The notes under the pieces are model-generated. The model saw nothing but the letters and a program-made list of their open reading frames with translations. It was not told where the DNA came from and did no database searches. Position numbers and translations under genes: made by a program. A DNA stretch of 64,000 bases, taken from assembly GCA_009733775.1 (NCBI GenBank), contig WOGZ01000005.1:264560-328559 (forward strand), written 5' to 3'. Source of the stretch: Alectoria sarmentosa (lineage: Eukaryota; Ascomycota; Lecanoromycetes; Lecanorales; Parmeliaceae). Below, one piece after another: positions 34,792 to 45,306 of the stretch (its first letter is position 1; each line of letters begins with the position of its first letter).

Positions 34792-35159
34792 TTTATTGCA
34801 TTTATTATACCTTATACTTTATACCTTAATCCACCATGACTCGATCCAACTAGGCGAGGAGAGGAGAGGAGGGGGAGGGACTAGTGTGAGAAGATATTGG
34901 ATATATTGCAGTTTCTTGAGTTGCTGGGGTGTATGTATGTATATAGGGACTTTGCTTTCATCATGGTGGTACTGTATTTCTACCTCTTCTTCACTTTTCG
35001 CTGCATTGCATTGCCATTCTCAGGAAGAATAATACAGAAGAACATCTCAGAAGAATATCTCACAAGAAACATCTCACAAGAAACACCTCACAAGAAACAT
35101 CTCAGAAAATTATCATCCCAGGAACAAAACTTCAAACCAAAGCGCCAGCAAGGAAAACC

Positions 35160-36224
35160 ATGCAGCGCAACTTCACCGCCCTGGAAGCACGGACGTGCCA
35201 CTCAGCCATGGCGCACGCATCCTGGTACGCGCAGCCGCTATTCGAGTCCCAACACGACGCCGTCGTCACCATGATGAAGGAGGAGGGGAAGAAGGAACGG
35301 TGGGTTGGCGGCCATGGGGGTCAATCGCAAGAGACGAGGTTACCGTATCCTTCGCCACCAATGTCCGATGGAGGTGGATGCGATGAGCAAGACGAATCGG
35401 ACAGCGTGTGTCGTTCGTCTAGAGCCCGTGGTGCTAGAGTCTACCCAAAGACGCCGTATCCATCATCATCATCATCATCAATGGCGACCCAAGAGTCTCT
35501 CCATGGCGAGAGGGGCATCATCGACGACCCCAGGTTCCCGCCCTCATCCGCAATCACCACCAGCACACCGGTCAATGGAACACCTCAGCCCCATACGCAC
35601 GTACACGAACTGATCACCGCTCCGGCCCCATTCCCATTCTCAATCCGCCAAACCTTCTCCGCATACCCCAACATCGACCTCTTCGACGAATCCCTCAGGC
35701 AGCATCGCAACTACTACAGTGTGCACAACCTGGCCCAAGAAGTAGCCGAGAAGATTCCCGAAAAAGGCAGCCGAGGCGTGTCCCTGCAGGATCCGGCCAA
35801 CCTGCTCCAACGCAGGTTGAGCGAGCGCAGACGCCAGCAGCGGAAACTGGATTTTTCCAAGACGGTCTCGGTGTATGGATACGACCCTGGGTGCAAGGAC
35901 ATGCCGATGAGACCGGAGAGCACGATCTTCCACGACGACGATGGGGAGTCGGCAGACGCGGGGCCCTGGCCGAGGAACAAGTTCACGAGCGGGAATAGTG
36001 AAATGGATTCCAAGTTTTATTGGCAGGCGTACGGTCACGAGGCGAGTATGAGAAGGCTTCGGTACGATAGTGAGAAGAAGGATTATGTGTGGACGACGTT
36101 GGAGGAGGCCAAAGATCTGTCAGGTAAGGAAGAGAGGATGCGGGAGAAGGCGAAGGGGAAGGCGCAGCGGGAGGAGGAGGTGAGGAAAGGAACGGAAGCG
36201 GAAGCCGAAGTGGCGGAGGGCTAA
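35160..36224 (+). CDS. Ser/Pro-rich hypothetical protein
   Basis: Function not recognised. A single exon encodes 354 aa; the ATG at 35160 follows stops in frame. The N-terminal 180 residues are low complexity, with a run of six serines and His/Pro-rich parts. Residues about 160-320 look more structured (SIRQTFSAYPNIDLFDESLR, LLQRRLSERRRQQRKLDFSK, FYWQAYGHEASMRRLRYD). The C-terminus is a charged Lys/Glu helix. Codon use resembles neighbouring real genes. No targeting signal is visible. The upstream region is the G-rich minisatellite block. Confidence 0.6.
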   Translation: MQRNFTALEARTCHSAMAHASWYAQPLFESQHDAVVTMMKEEGKKERWVGGHGGQSQETRLPYPSPPMSDGGGCDEQDESDSVCRSSRARGARVYPKTPYPSSSSSSMATQESLHGERGIIDDPRFPPSSAITTSTPVNGTPQPHTHVHELITAPAPFPFSIRQTFSAYPNIDLFDESLRQHRNYYSVHNLAQEVAEKIPEKGSRGVSLQDPANLLQRRLSERRRQQRKLDFSKTVSVYGYDPGCKDMPMRPESTIFHDDDGESADAGPWPRNKFTSGNSEMDSKFYWQAYGHEASMRRLRYDSEKKDYVWTTLEEAKDLSGKEERMREKAKGKAQREEEVRKGTEAEAEVAEG

Positions 36225-36607
36225 GTAAACGGACTCTATTGATCTCGAGAGGTAGAACAAATGAAAAGAAGTTTGACTCACAGATTCTGGAAATCATTTC
36301 CATTTCATGGAGTTCCGCCAAAGCTGTCCGCTCTTGAAGCTTCGAGCCAACCTTTCAAGTTCCACAATACTGGATGAATTTCTTCTGCGCCGGGATCTTT
36401 ACTTCGAACTCATGCACGGCGAGGCAGTAACGTTCAGCTCTCATCAGCGTAATAGATCGACTCATTCCTGTCTTGGGTAGTCGTGCACTCATCTTCGCAT
36501 CTCCATTCCATTCAAGTTCAACCTCGTGTCTGCGAAATACACTACTTACTAAGAGCTCCTCGAAACGGAATGCTAAGCTCGGCCAACTTGTTCTTCATGA
36601 CTCCTCA

Positions 36608-36931
36608 ACCGCTTTCAAAGGTTTCCAGACTGTGCTCGTCAGAATCGCTTTCCTTTTGCAGGGATCTGTAATCAATCTCGCCTTCGCACTCCTTGGCCAA
36701 GTCTTCTATTGGTTTGTTCATGCTTGCTTTGAGTTTTGGGCCGATCGCTACGGCCATTTCCCCCCTCCCGAACAGGGCACTGCCATAGGTTCCGTCTTGG
36801 GAGACCTCTGTGTAGTGATCCACACAAATAGGATTGTGGATGTCAGTCCAACAGTGCCCCATTATATATCCACCGACCATGTTTCGGTAGACTTTTGGTG
36901 TGCACTTGATGAACGGAAAAAAAAAGTTCAA
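36608..36931 (-). pseudogene. Open protein fragment, probable gene remnant
   Basis: A 108-codon minus-strand frame reads with a natural-protein look: CTPKVYRNMVGGYIMGHCW, then NPICVDHYTEVSQDGTYGSA, then LFGRGEMAVAIGPKL and an acidic tail. I do not recognise the family. It begins next to an A/T homopolymer-rich stretch and no upstream exon or promoter is clear, so a truncated or decayed gene is more likely than a functional one. It lies downstream of the BTB relic on the same strand, but the sequence gives no reason to join them. Confidence 0.35.
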
Positions 36932-37189
36932 AAAACGGGTTTTTGACGAAAAATGGAAAATTTGTATGGGACACCGTGACGGATATGAGCATTGTCATGG
37001 CTGAGCGTCGCTCTAGATACCAAGGAAAACAGCTTGGGAAGATTGGGTATCGGCTATTCTTCCGAGGTGGAGTCCTTGAACTTGGCATGTGCCAGTCTTT
37101 CATCCCCACGCGCATTTTACCATAGCTTTCGTTTCTGGGATTCCGATGGTGGGTTCTAGGGTCTCCGAGGTTAAATCTGCCCCATCGGA

Positions 37190-37480
37190 GTACTAGTGCG
37201 TATGAAAGCAATGCACCGTGCGCTCCACCGTGGCCGGGTCGTCGTCAAGCAATGTGTATTCGCCAGTGATGGCCTCCTGGAACGTGTTAACAACATACTC
37301 GTGTTGGGGAACAAGCGGAGACATAGCCGGAACTATCTGTCAAGTTCCCTAGCAGAGAAGTTCAATTTCGGGTGCACGATGCCGCCGTGAAGGTGGTGCT
37401 TCCTTGGAACGCACACGAACGTGAGATCGGAGTAGTTACCGATACAAACAGCTTGAGGTTCGACGCCGCCAGGGCGGAAA
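37190..37480 (-). pseudogene. Decayed BTB/POZ domain relic
   Basis: Two reading-frame pieces on the minus strand together resemble one BTB domain. The upstream piece (about 37,440-37,335) has GNYSDLTFVC, then HLHGGIVHP, and runs into a stop. The downstream piece (37,324-37,190), in another frame, has FQEAITGEYTLLDDDPATVE, then RTVHCFHT, and stops. This matches the order SDLT..C..VH..IVCP..FFA....F.EA.TG...L.DDDP.TVE.....LYT seen in the intact BTB proteins at 38.1-39.2 and 56.0-56.9 kb. At least one frameshift and two stops break it, and the part after the first BTB half is gone. It is broken and should not be annotated as a gene. Confidence 0.7.
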
Positions 37481-38131
37481 ACTGAGAGCTAGCCATGTTT
37501 GGTATCTGGAGGTTTCTTTGTGGGATATTTCATGCTTTGATGGAGGAAGGGTATTTTGAGGTTTATATCATGATGAGAGTGTAGAAAATGTGCTGTTGTG
37601 AAGCAGAAAGGTGTCATTAGCTTTTTTGTATGCTGACCACTAGCGAACAATGGCAGATGAACCTTGAATCCGAGAGAACTCTTGATACTCCTATGGTATA
37701 TGTAGATAGGCCTTTTAAGGTAGAGCACAGCTCCCTCTTCTGTTGCTGCTCAGCAAACGCTATCAAGCACCAAATGGGAAACCTAGCGCATCTTCTCTCG
37801 TGTTCTAGTCGAAGACAGAAGAGAGGGCCTTCTTACTGTTAGTACAAGATTTCTGCATGGTCGCTGATTTTCCTTCTATTCCGACATTGAGGCACAAGAC
37901 TTCCAGTCCAATAAGAGGCGAGAGTGAGAAGAAGTCGTGTTGAGCGAAGTTCGCCGCAATAAACGTAGAAATTGCAATGCACCATGAAATTAAGTACTTC
38001 TGCTCGGCGTCGTTAGTCTTCAGCGGATCGATGGGAGCCTAAATGGGAGCAGCTGACTGGTACACCATCATCTCTTGCAAATGACCTGGCGTTCCTCCTA
38101 GCTCCAACAGAGTTACCGCCCCGTCAGAGTA

Positions 38132-39247
38132 TCACACATCGTGCCTGCAGCGACAATATGAGCACCGGAGTTGGTATTGAGCATGTTCCGAGTTTCCTGA
38201 ACTCTCGATCCACGACCCGAAACCATCACCGCAATTCCGGCATTCTTCCCAACAGTTGGCATTGTCCACTAAAGTATTGAGCCTCGAGAACAGCTCGTTT
38301 CTCTGGACTACGGCCGTTTGCGTCTCCGCTTTGGTTTTCGCGAGCTCCGTTTGTAGCAGGACTTCCCCTTTCTTCTTCTGGTCAAGCGCCAATCGAAGAT
38401 CCTCCTTGGCGGCGAAGAGTTCGTCTCGCAGCGAAATCTGCTTGGCTAGAGCCCCGTCCAATAACTCCATGTCCTTCTTGTTCTCTCGCATTGCGTTTTC
38501 TAGTAGTGCATTTGCAAGCTCTTCGTTATTCAGAACGACGGACCGAAGCCTAACGTCTTCGGCGATACTTTGGAAGTGGTGGATACAAAATTGGCACATG
38601 ATACTCCGAAGACCCGTATCCTGGCTAGGTGTAGTTCCGAAGACCGCGTCCCCGACAGCTTCGAACTCAATCTTTGTCCATTTGGTCTTCACCAAAGCGT
38701 GGAACTTGCGCTTTGCGAGCTCCTTCAATTCGGGGATGTCGTATTTATCCGCGACGGCGTAGACCAAAACATTGTTCAATCTCTTCGGGTCGAACTGGAC
38801 TTCATCCTCGAGTCCCGACGAGAATTCCTCCAAGCGAGCCTCTCCACCAATCTTTGTTTGGGTCTTGTGCCGCAGGTGTGGTCGAAGTGCTGGCTCAGCG
38901 ATAACAGTCTCGACTGGATCGTCGGGCAGATGTTCGTCCGAGTAATCTAGTGTGTATAAGTACGATAGCATACGCCTGACGGTGTGTGGGTCGTCGTCAT
39001 CCATGATGATAGTGGCCGTCTTCGCTTCCTGTCACAAGAGTCAGCTTTGCTCCTGTTGTTCATGTGAACGGCTTACCTTGAATTCCCCGTTACACGCCTT
39101 TGCGAAGAAGGCCGAGCGAGGACAAATGACTGAACGGTGAACCTTGTACTCCTTTGAACCACAACGGATGGTCATGTCCGAGTACATTTGGGAGGTCCAA
39201 AGAGACTCGTTGCTCGCCACGACGCGATCTTTGTGGATGTCGGCCAT
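38132..39247 (-). CDS. BTB/POZ domain protein with coiled coil and Cys-rich C-terminus
   Basis: Two exons (39247-39077, 39028-38132) with a 48-bp intron (GTAAGC, ACAG) give 355 aa. The BTB domain spans roughly residues 15-125: YSDMTIRCGSKEYKVHRSVI, CPRSAFFAKACNGEFK-EAKT, MDDDDPHTVRRMLSYLYTLD. A characteristic fungal continuation follows (VLVYAVADKYDIPELKELAKRKF). Residues about 235-305 form a predicted coiled coil rich in Glu/Lys/Leu. The last 40 residues hold CWEECRNCGDGF and LRCSYCRCRHDV, which could bind zinc. BTB proteins of this fungal type may be Cul3 adaptors or dimerisation modules; the actual role is unknown. A decayed relative sits ~0.65 kb downstream and another intact one 17 kb away. 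Confidence 0.85.
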
Positions 39248-40080
39248 CCTATGAAGTAGACCTAGGCTCTTGTGCTACAAGAAGATTGATCTTGACTGGT
39301 AAAGTGCTTGCCGAGGTGAAGAGGATTGTAGATCGAGAGGCGTGGGGTCGGTGAGGTCTTGGGTTTGGCCCTTCAATCTATCTAGGAAGGCACGTCTTAG
39401 CTGTGTTGGCTGTTGTTGCAGATGGACCTTATTTTGTCCCGACGACTGAGGTATCTTGCCGTCAAGTGCAGAGACCATTACGTCTCATGAGCTCGCATTT
39501 GTTTCCAGCGGTGACAATGTTTTGCGTGGAGGTTGACACAAGAGGCTTTAGACGCGGGTACTTTTGGACGCTAAGGGCCAGCGTTGGTTCACTCACCGTG
39601 GCCTTTGGCTGAAATACGATGGCATGAAGGGGCCTAGTCAACGGGATTTAGCGTGATCACTGAGATTATATTCAATTAACCAATCAAGGTATTGCATGGC
39701 ATGGCGAGGAGCATTTCACATGATCAAGGAATGCCTGTAGAGAACGCTTTTCCGACGGATCTCAAGTGAGAGATGGAACGTAGCTACTTATGTTCATATC
39801 TTAACTCCACTCTCAAGCTTCAATCGTGTCTCAACTTGCGGAATACTAGAGGCTTACGAGGCCACCATAATCTTCATTCCGGCCTCCAAGCACAGGAAGC
39901 GTCTTCATGGAAGGAACTTTTAAACAGCAGCCGTAGCAAGAGATGGTTGCATCTCTGCAGATATTGTGAGGAGAGTGGCTGGTAGAGTAGCATTGCCTTG
40001 GCCTAGTATGAATGGGGGTCGATCAGGATTTGGAACATTCGTGCATCCTTGTTGTGCCACTGAGCTGACCAGAACCATGA
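39248..40080. other. Intergenic region upstream of BTB gene
   Basis: 833 bp holding the BTB gene promoter and the 3' flank of the metalloprotease gene. Nothing else recognised. Confidence 0.5.
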
Positions 40081-40947
40081 CTAGGGACAGTAGGATCTGG
40101 AATGCTCACTCGCTACGTAGAACTGGTAGTTCTGTGGATTGTGTACCGAATTCAATGGGTCTAGCGCCACGCAATTGTTGATAGGATAGATCTCTGGCGG
40201 ATCAGTGAAAGCTCCCAATGAAGCCTTTCCCAAGTAAAAATGCACCATTTCATGAACGACAAGGTAAGTCAAGTACATGCTCAGAGCCTCCCCGCCGCCT
40301 AAGAATTGATTTCTAATGACAGAAGGGCAGGCACTCCTTTGTGGCGCAATATCGCCCCGCCAGAAGCTTGAGCAGAGGAAAATATAGCTGGAACCCCCAA
40401 AGTAAAAGGCCTGTCCCGCGTTTGGCCGGCTGCAAATCTTCCATGGATCTTTATCGAGAAATTTATATTGGCTTATCGTAGTGGGCGTGACACAAGCGAA
40501 ACGAGGTGCAGACGGCACGAACGGATCTGGGTCGAGACCCTTCAATGGCTGAGCTGAAGCGATGGATCGCAAAATACCTCGGACGTAGGTGGAGGTTGCG
40601 CCGTCCTTGAACAGAGCTTTGAAGCCATGTCGACTGTCAAGTCCGAGCCCCACATCATTCAGCGCCGGTGTGAGCGCTGCGACTGCTTCGATCAGCACAT
40701 GCACCAGGTTTCCTGTGTATGCGCTACAGCCTTCAATGACGAAAGGGAAGCTGGCCGGAACCTCGGTAAAATTTGTTGCTGAGTGGGTGGTATTTACTGA
40801 TGATAGGAGACCTTAGTGTGTCTTACATAGGAGATATTGAATGATAAAACTCGTACCTGGAAATTGGAGGGGAACATACTGCGGAAGGCAAAAGATTGGA
40901 CTGAGGATGATAGCTATTACTCCTGCTATACTATAAAAATACCACAT
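40081..40947 (-). CDS. Putative secreted zinc metalloprotease (deuterolysin/M35-like)
   Basis: Exon 1 (40947-40857) encodes a clear signal peptide, MWYFYSIAGVIAIILSPIFC. Exon 2 (40796-40081) follows a 60-bp intron (GTACGA, ATCAG). The frame closes to 268 aa. The zincin motif HEMVHFYLG gives two zinc-binding His and the catalytic Glu. Downstream NNCVALDPLNSVHNPQNYQF resembles the C-terminal Cys and Asn-Tyr region of aspzincin-type peptidases, but I do not see a textbook GTxDxxYG, so subfamily and activity are uncertain. Several cysteines fit an extracellular fold. The short mature protein and lack of a long propeptide differ from classical deuterolysins. A role in nutrition or host interaction is inference only. 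Confidence 0.75.
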
Positions 40948-41733
40948 CTTCATCAAGAATATAGGGAGCCCTCAAAGGCTTTTCAAATGAGAATGAAAAG
41001 TCGAGAGTGCCCGTCCTAATAAAGGTATGGTTGGAGTCCATCTCCACTGCCGATGGGTTGGGGGATCTGCACTTGGAGCAGCACATTTTGAAAAATTTCG
41101 TTAGTCGATTCGTAGTCAAGTCATGTTGAAGCCGTAATCGAGTCGCCAGCTCCGCCATGAAACGTCTTAGATCTCTTCCCCAGTGTTCCCCACAATCCCA
41201 AATCCATGCGGTACCACGCGGGCCAAGCGCTTAGGTACAAGGGCCAATGTCAACTCCCCAAGGCCGTCTCAAAGCTGGAAAGATGCCCATTTCGGATGCT
41301 CACAGTCGCGATGCTCTTTCAATCATTCGCCTATGAAACGCACGTGGCATAGGGCGCACAGGTGGACAGGTCTAGATCTCAGACGGCGCAATGCAGCTTT
41401 CGCATGAACTACACGGCATTTGGGCAGGAGGTTCAAAGCCGGGACCCTGGGTATGAGCATTAGTGTACAAGGTATGGTAAAAGGTTTGTTCCCTTCCCGT
41501 GATGGGATAAAGTGTCTTGAAGCAAGGTGATAGCGTCGTAGCAGGATAAATCTCGAGCCTCTCAGTCGAAGGAAGTTGAAGCTCTTGGCATGATCGTCGT
41601 AGGGCTGATAGCAAGAAGTCATTTCGCGTTCGAATTGATCAACCCTGACAACATAATCAATTTGTCTCCTGGCTCGACAGATCTTAGAAGTCTCCCAGGG
41701 TATTGACAGCGTGTTTTTCTATCTGTTGCGACC
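40948..41733. other. Divergent intergenic region (metalloprotease / ARP9)
   Basis: It must hold the promoters of both genes. Small open frames on either strand lack conserved character. No further feature seen. Confidence 0.5.
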
Positions 41734-43937
41734 ATGCCACCATTCAAAGACGAACACGTCTTGGTAAGCTCGTCCATGCACGGATTGCGCCTGCTCAACC
41801 ACACCAGCTTCAGTCAGTACGACATTAAGAATTGAGCTGACCTTTGATGTCTTCTAGATCATTGCTCCGGGGTCGCAGACTACTCTCGCCCAATTGGGCC
41901 TCCCCGAATCATTTACACCCGCCCGCCTGCGCGTCCCAACCCGCATGTTCCCAGCTGAGAAGAAGGGAGAATGGGAGGCCACAAGAATTCGAGAGAGGAA
42001 AGTAACAAGGACTTCATCCAAGACTGAAGCCAATGGGCACGATGGAGACATCACTATGGGGGAGGCGAATGTTACTATGGATGATCAAGGAGTGGCGGAA
42101 GATCAAGAGGACGACGTAAGAGTGGAGGAGGATCCTACGAGCGAAGAGGGGGCGGTGTATCCATTACGTGGTGGAAAAATAGTCGAATGGTCATGTTTCT
42201 TCGCTCTCCTTACTCACATCTACAATACCATGGGCCCGCCATTCCACACGCCGATACTAGTCATCTCTCAACCAGCGTGGACGGCCCAAGACCACGAAAG
42301 CCTGACGCAGTTTATCTTCGAAATGTTCAAGACACCAGCGTTTTGCTTGATGGACTCAGCGTTGGCTGTCTGCTACGCATACGCTACACCTACAGCTACG
42401 GTCGTGGACGTCGGACATGGCAAGTGTGACGTTACAGCGGTAAACGAGTTCCTCGTCAGTGATCTGGGAAGAGGGTCTGCGTTGCCAGGCTGCGGCGGAG
42501 AGGCCATTACCCAACGACTTCACGACCTGCTGGGCGGAAAAGGCTTTACAAGCGAAGTATGCGAGCAGCTGAAGAAAAGCCCCATCTGCGAAATACTGCC
42601 TCCTGGGATGCAGATGCCAGCTGAGACTGAAGTCAGTGCCCAGGTATCGAATCCAGCGGCCGCAGCCTCCACTGGAGCTTCTGGTTCTGGCCCTGGGCAA
42701 CGAGGGAGTATTGCCTCCCAGGGTGGGGCACCTCGAGGCCCCGGGATCAACACCGAGGTTGGAGACGCCGATGAGGATCGAGAATTCAAAGAAGGTGAAG
42801 ATGATGAAGGTGTCCTGGACGTTGCTGCAATCGTTGCTAGTGGAAAGACGAGCGAATTTCTTGCCAAAAAGGAGAGGGAAAAGGCTGCTAAAGCCGCAGC
42901 CAAGAAAGACGCTGCTGATGCAGCAGCAGTAGCGAAAGAAAGAAGCCTGCCCAACTCGAAGCGCGTTAAAGCCACATTCCATTACCACGAGCGAAGACCC
43001 CTAGAAGAGCTCAACATGAACGGCAAGCGAGCCATGGATGGCGAGAATGGCCAAGATGGCGGCGAGCCGAAGAGACAGAAGACTCCTGAGCCCGTTATCG
43101 ACAGTGGGATTCAGGCAACAGAGAACCCGACTGCGACGCGTAGAGAAGAGCGAAAGGAGGAGAGGCGGCGGAACCGAGAAGGCACTGCTTTTATTCGGAA
43201 AAGTGCGGACGTCGGTCTGGAGAGGTTCCAGGCTGCCAGTGGTGGGATACTCGACCAGATTGCAGACGCGATACATCGATGTGTCCTCTCGTATCCTGAC
43301 ATCAGCAAACGTAGCGATCTCTGGGACTCTCTCATCATCTTGGGCAATGGTAGCAAAGTGAAGGGTAGGGTCACCCATAATTCGTGGATTTCACCTGTTT
43401 AACACGCGCACAGGTTTCAAAGAGGCTTTGGTTGGAACCTTGAATTCAAGATACCTTATTTCGCCGTCGAGTGCTACCATTTTCACCTCAGAACTCCCAT
43501 CTAACTTCACGACACCCGTCGCTACTGGAGCAAATACTCCCCAACCTCAACACCACCCTCCAACACACCATGGACCGGGCGTTAATCCTCTCCTCCTCGC
43601 CGCAACCACAGCCTCAAATCCAAATCTTGCTCCCCCTGGACAATCACAGCAGCAGTTGCATCAACAGCTCCAGCTTCAACAATACAATCAGCAGCAAATG
43701 CAACAATCCCACCAGCACTCGAGTCATGCGCAGACGCCCACAAGCATCAAGATGCTAAAGATGCCAGACTATTTTCCCGAGTGGAAAGATGTCGGGATGG
43801 AGGAAGCTGGCTTCCTAGGTGCGCAGGTCGCGGCTAAGGTGGTCTTTGTGGTGGACCAAGGCATAAGCAAAGGATTCATGTCCAGGACGGAGTATAATGA
43901 GCTAGGACCGCAGGGAATCCACGAGACCTGCCTTTAG
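41734..43937 (+). CDS. ARP9: Actin-related protein 9, chromatin remodelling subunit
   Basis: Arp9 is a nuclear actin-related subunit of the SWI/SNF and RSC remodellers and acts with Arp7 or its equivalent. Three exons: 41734-41763 (MPPFKDEHVL), 41858-43364 and 43414-43937, with introns of 94 and 49 bp, giving 686 aa. The N-terminal IIAPGSQTTLAQLGLPESFT is diagnostic of fungal ARP9. Actin-fold segments follow: HTPILVISQPAWTAQDHESL, FCLMDSALAVCYAYATPTAT, VVDVGHGKCDVTAVNE. A large insert (about residues 290-445) is Ala/Lys/Glu-rich and disordered. Near the C-terminus a second insert is Gln/His-rich, before the final YFPEWKDVGMEEAGFLGAQV and AAKVVF, an actin C-terminal subdomain. The ATP site is degenerate compared with actin, which is usual for Arp9. 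Confidence 0.92.
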
Positions 43938-44568
43938 ATGAATTCTATCCATCGTTGGATATCTCGTAACGTCTGATGACACCCCCTTTGCTATCTAACG
44001 TCCCTAAGCTTGCAGATCGCATGCTTCTCATTAGCGTTGCACTGCAAGATGCGACGAATTTCGCTAGCCTTTTTTGCTCTCCTGATGAATTCCTTGCTCT
44101 CTTCTTGACGCAAGTGCATCACCCTCGAGCATGATGCCTCGTGCAAGCGGTCTCCTGCCCTACCACTTGATCGTTCAATTGGAGTCAACTCATGTTTTCT
44201 CGCCCTGGTCTATGCATGTCCGAGAATCAAGGGGGAGAGCATTACATAAACATTGCACGTGAAGCTGGAGCTTCCTGCGTTATGCGTCGCTTTTATGTCC
44301 CCGGCTTTCAGGATGGTCTAGGTTCCTGCAGTCGCTGGCCAAACTTTGACTTCTCGAAAGTAAGCAGCTACGGTGCCAAGGGTTTGATTCCGGACAGATG
44401 TTCCCCTAGCGTACTTTTGAAGGTATACGAACACTGAGGGGTCGAAAGGACACTCTCTAGGCAAGATTTCTCGGTTCTCTTAATTCGAGAATATTCATCC
44501 AGACATCTGAGAGGTAGTCGATTGTCTCCCATGGCCGGCTCTCTGAATACTGCAACTCGTATCCCAGA
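43938..44568. other. Convergent intergenic region (ARP9 / SDR)
   Basis: 631 bp of 3' flanks. No gene recognised. Confidence 0.5.
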
Positions 44569-45306
44569 CTACCAAGCAACCGTCCCATCGCTATCCCAAA
44601 AGCCGCCCGTCCCTTCCACCTCTCCCGTAGCTAGCCGACAAGCAATGCCAGCGCCGATGCTCGGATCCCTCCCCACGCCCTTGGTGAAGGCCGTCGCGCT
44701 CAACCTCGGCGTACAGGAATTGACCCTCCACTTGTCCTCCGTGAGCTTGGTCGCATAGGTCGCCATGAGCATGTTCATGGCCGCTTTGCTGGCTTTGTAC
44801 GCCGGCGCATCAACGCCCCCGCGCGAGGGGTCGAGCGTCTGGCTCAAGCTGCCGACTCCGGAGGAGACGAAGATGATGCGGGGCTGGCTCGATCTCTGGA
44901 GCAGAGGGATGAAGGCGTCGGTGAGACAGGCGGCGCCGGTCACGTTCGTCGACAATATCCGAGTGAAGCGCTCCCGCGTGGATGCTTCGGCCGGCAAGGC
45001 ATAGGGTCCGATGCCGGCGTTGTTCATGAGCACGTCGAGGCGGCCGTATTTGGTGGCTACGACGGCGGCGGCGGCGGCGATGGATGGGTCCGAGGTGACG
45101 TCTAGCTCGATCGGTTCGACGACGACGACACCACCGTTGGGAAGGGATGAGATCGCCGCTTGGCCGTTGGAGAGCGAGCGGGTGCCCATTAGGATGTGGA
45201 AGTTAGGGTCGTTGGAGAGCTTCTTCACGATTTCGAAGCCGACGCCTTGGTTGGCTCCGCTGATGAGGACGATTGTTTTGGGTGACTCCCCTGTGGGAGA
45301 CGACAT
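44569..45306 (-). CDS. Short-chain dehydrogenase/reductase
   Basis: Classical SDR, 245 aa, single exon; NAD(P)-dependent oxidoreductase of unknown substrate. The Rossmann motif SGANQGVG is at 16-23, NNAG at 95-98, the catalytic Ser at about 149 (FVSSGVGS), and YKASK supplies Tyr170 and Lys174. The usual PG motif after the active site reads CTPRLSAT: Pro200 is kept but Gly is replaced by Arg201. The family ending (GAGIACRLATGEVEGTGGFW) is intact, so the protein looks functional. Related fungal SDRs act on carbonyls in detoxification or secondary metabolism, but no cluster partners are adjacent. It is divergent from the AP endonuclease gene. Confidence 0.88.
   Translation of the reverse strand: MSSPTGESPKTIVLISGANQGVGFEIVKKLSNDPNFHILMGTRSLSNGQAAISSLPNGGVVVVEPIELDVTSDPSIAAAAAVVATKYGRLDVLMNNAGIGPYALPAEASTRERFTRILSTNVTGAACLTDAFIPLLQRSSQPRIIFVSSGVGSLSQTLDPSRGGVDAPAYKASKAAMNMLMATYATKLTEDKWRVNSCTPRLSATAFTKGVGRDPSIGAGIACRLATGEVEGTGGFWDSDGTVAW

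Larger units (their letters stand above)
33952..35159. repeat. Simple-repeat-rich intergenic block
   Basis: 1.2 kb between two unknown genes, packed with microsatellites. It holds GAAT repeats at 33,962-33,982, (CGATT)7 at 34,207-34,241, ATTC repeats at 34,257-34,272, a 17-bp unit x3.5 at 34,403-34,462, (CGAT)n at 34,494-34,513, a GTAGG-type minisatellite at 34,524-34,791 and (AAGAAACATCTCAC)-like copies at 35,040-35,105. No gene seen. Confidence 0.85.
36225..38131. other. Gene-poor interval with decayed coding fragments
   Basis: 1.9 kb with no intact gene. It contains a minus-strand open fragment (36,608-36,931) and a broken BTB/POZ relic (37,190-37,480), both listed separately. The remainder shows nothing recognisable. 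Confidence 0.6.
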
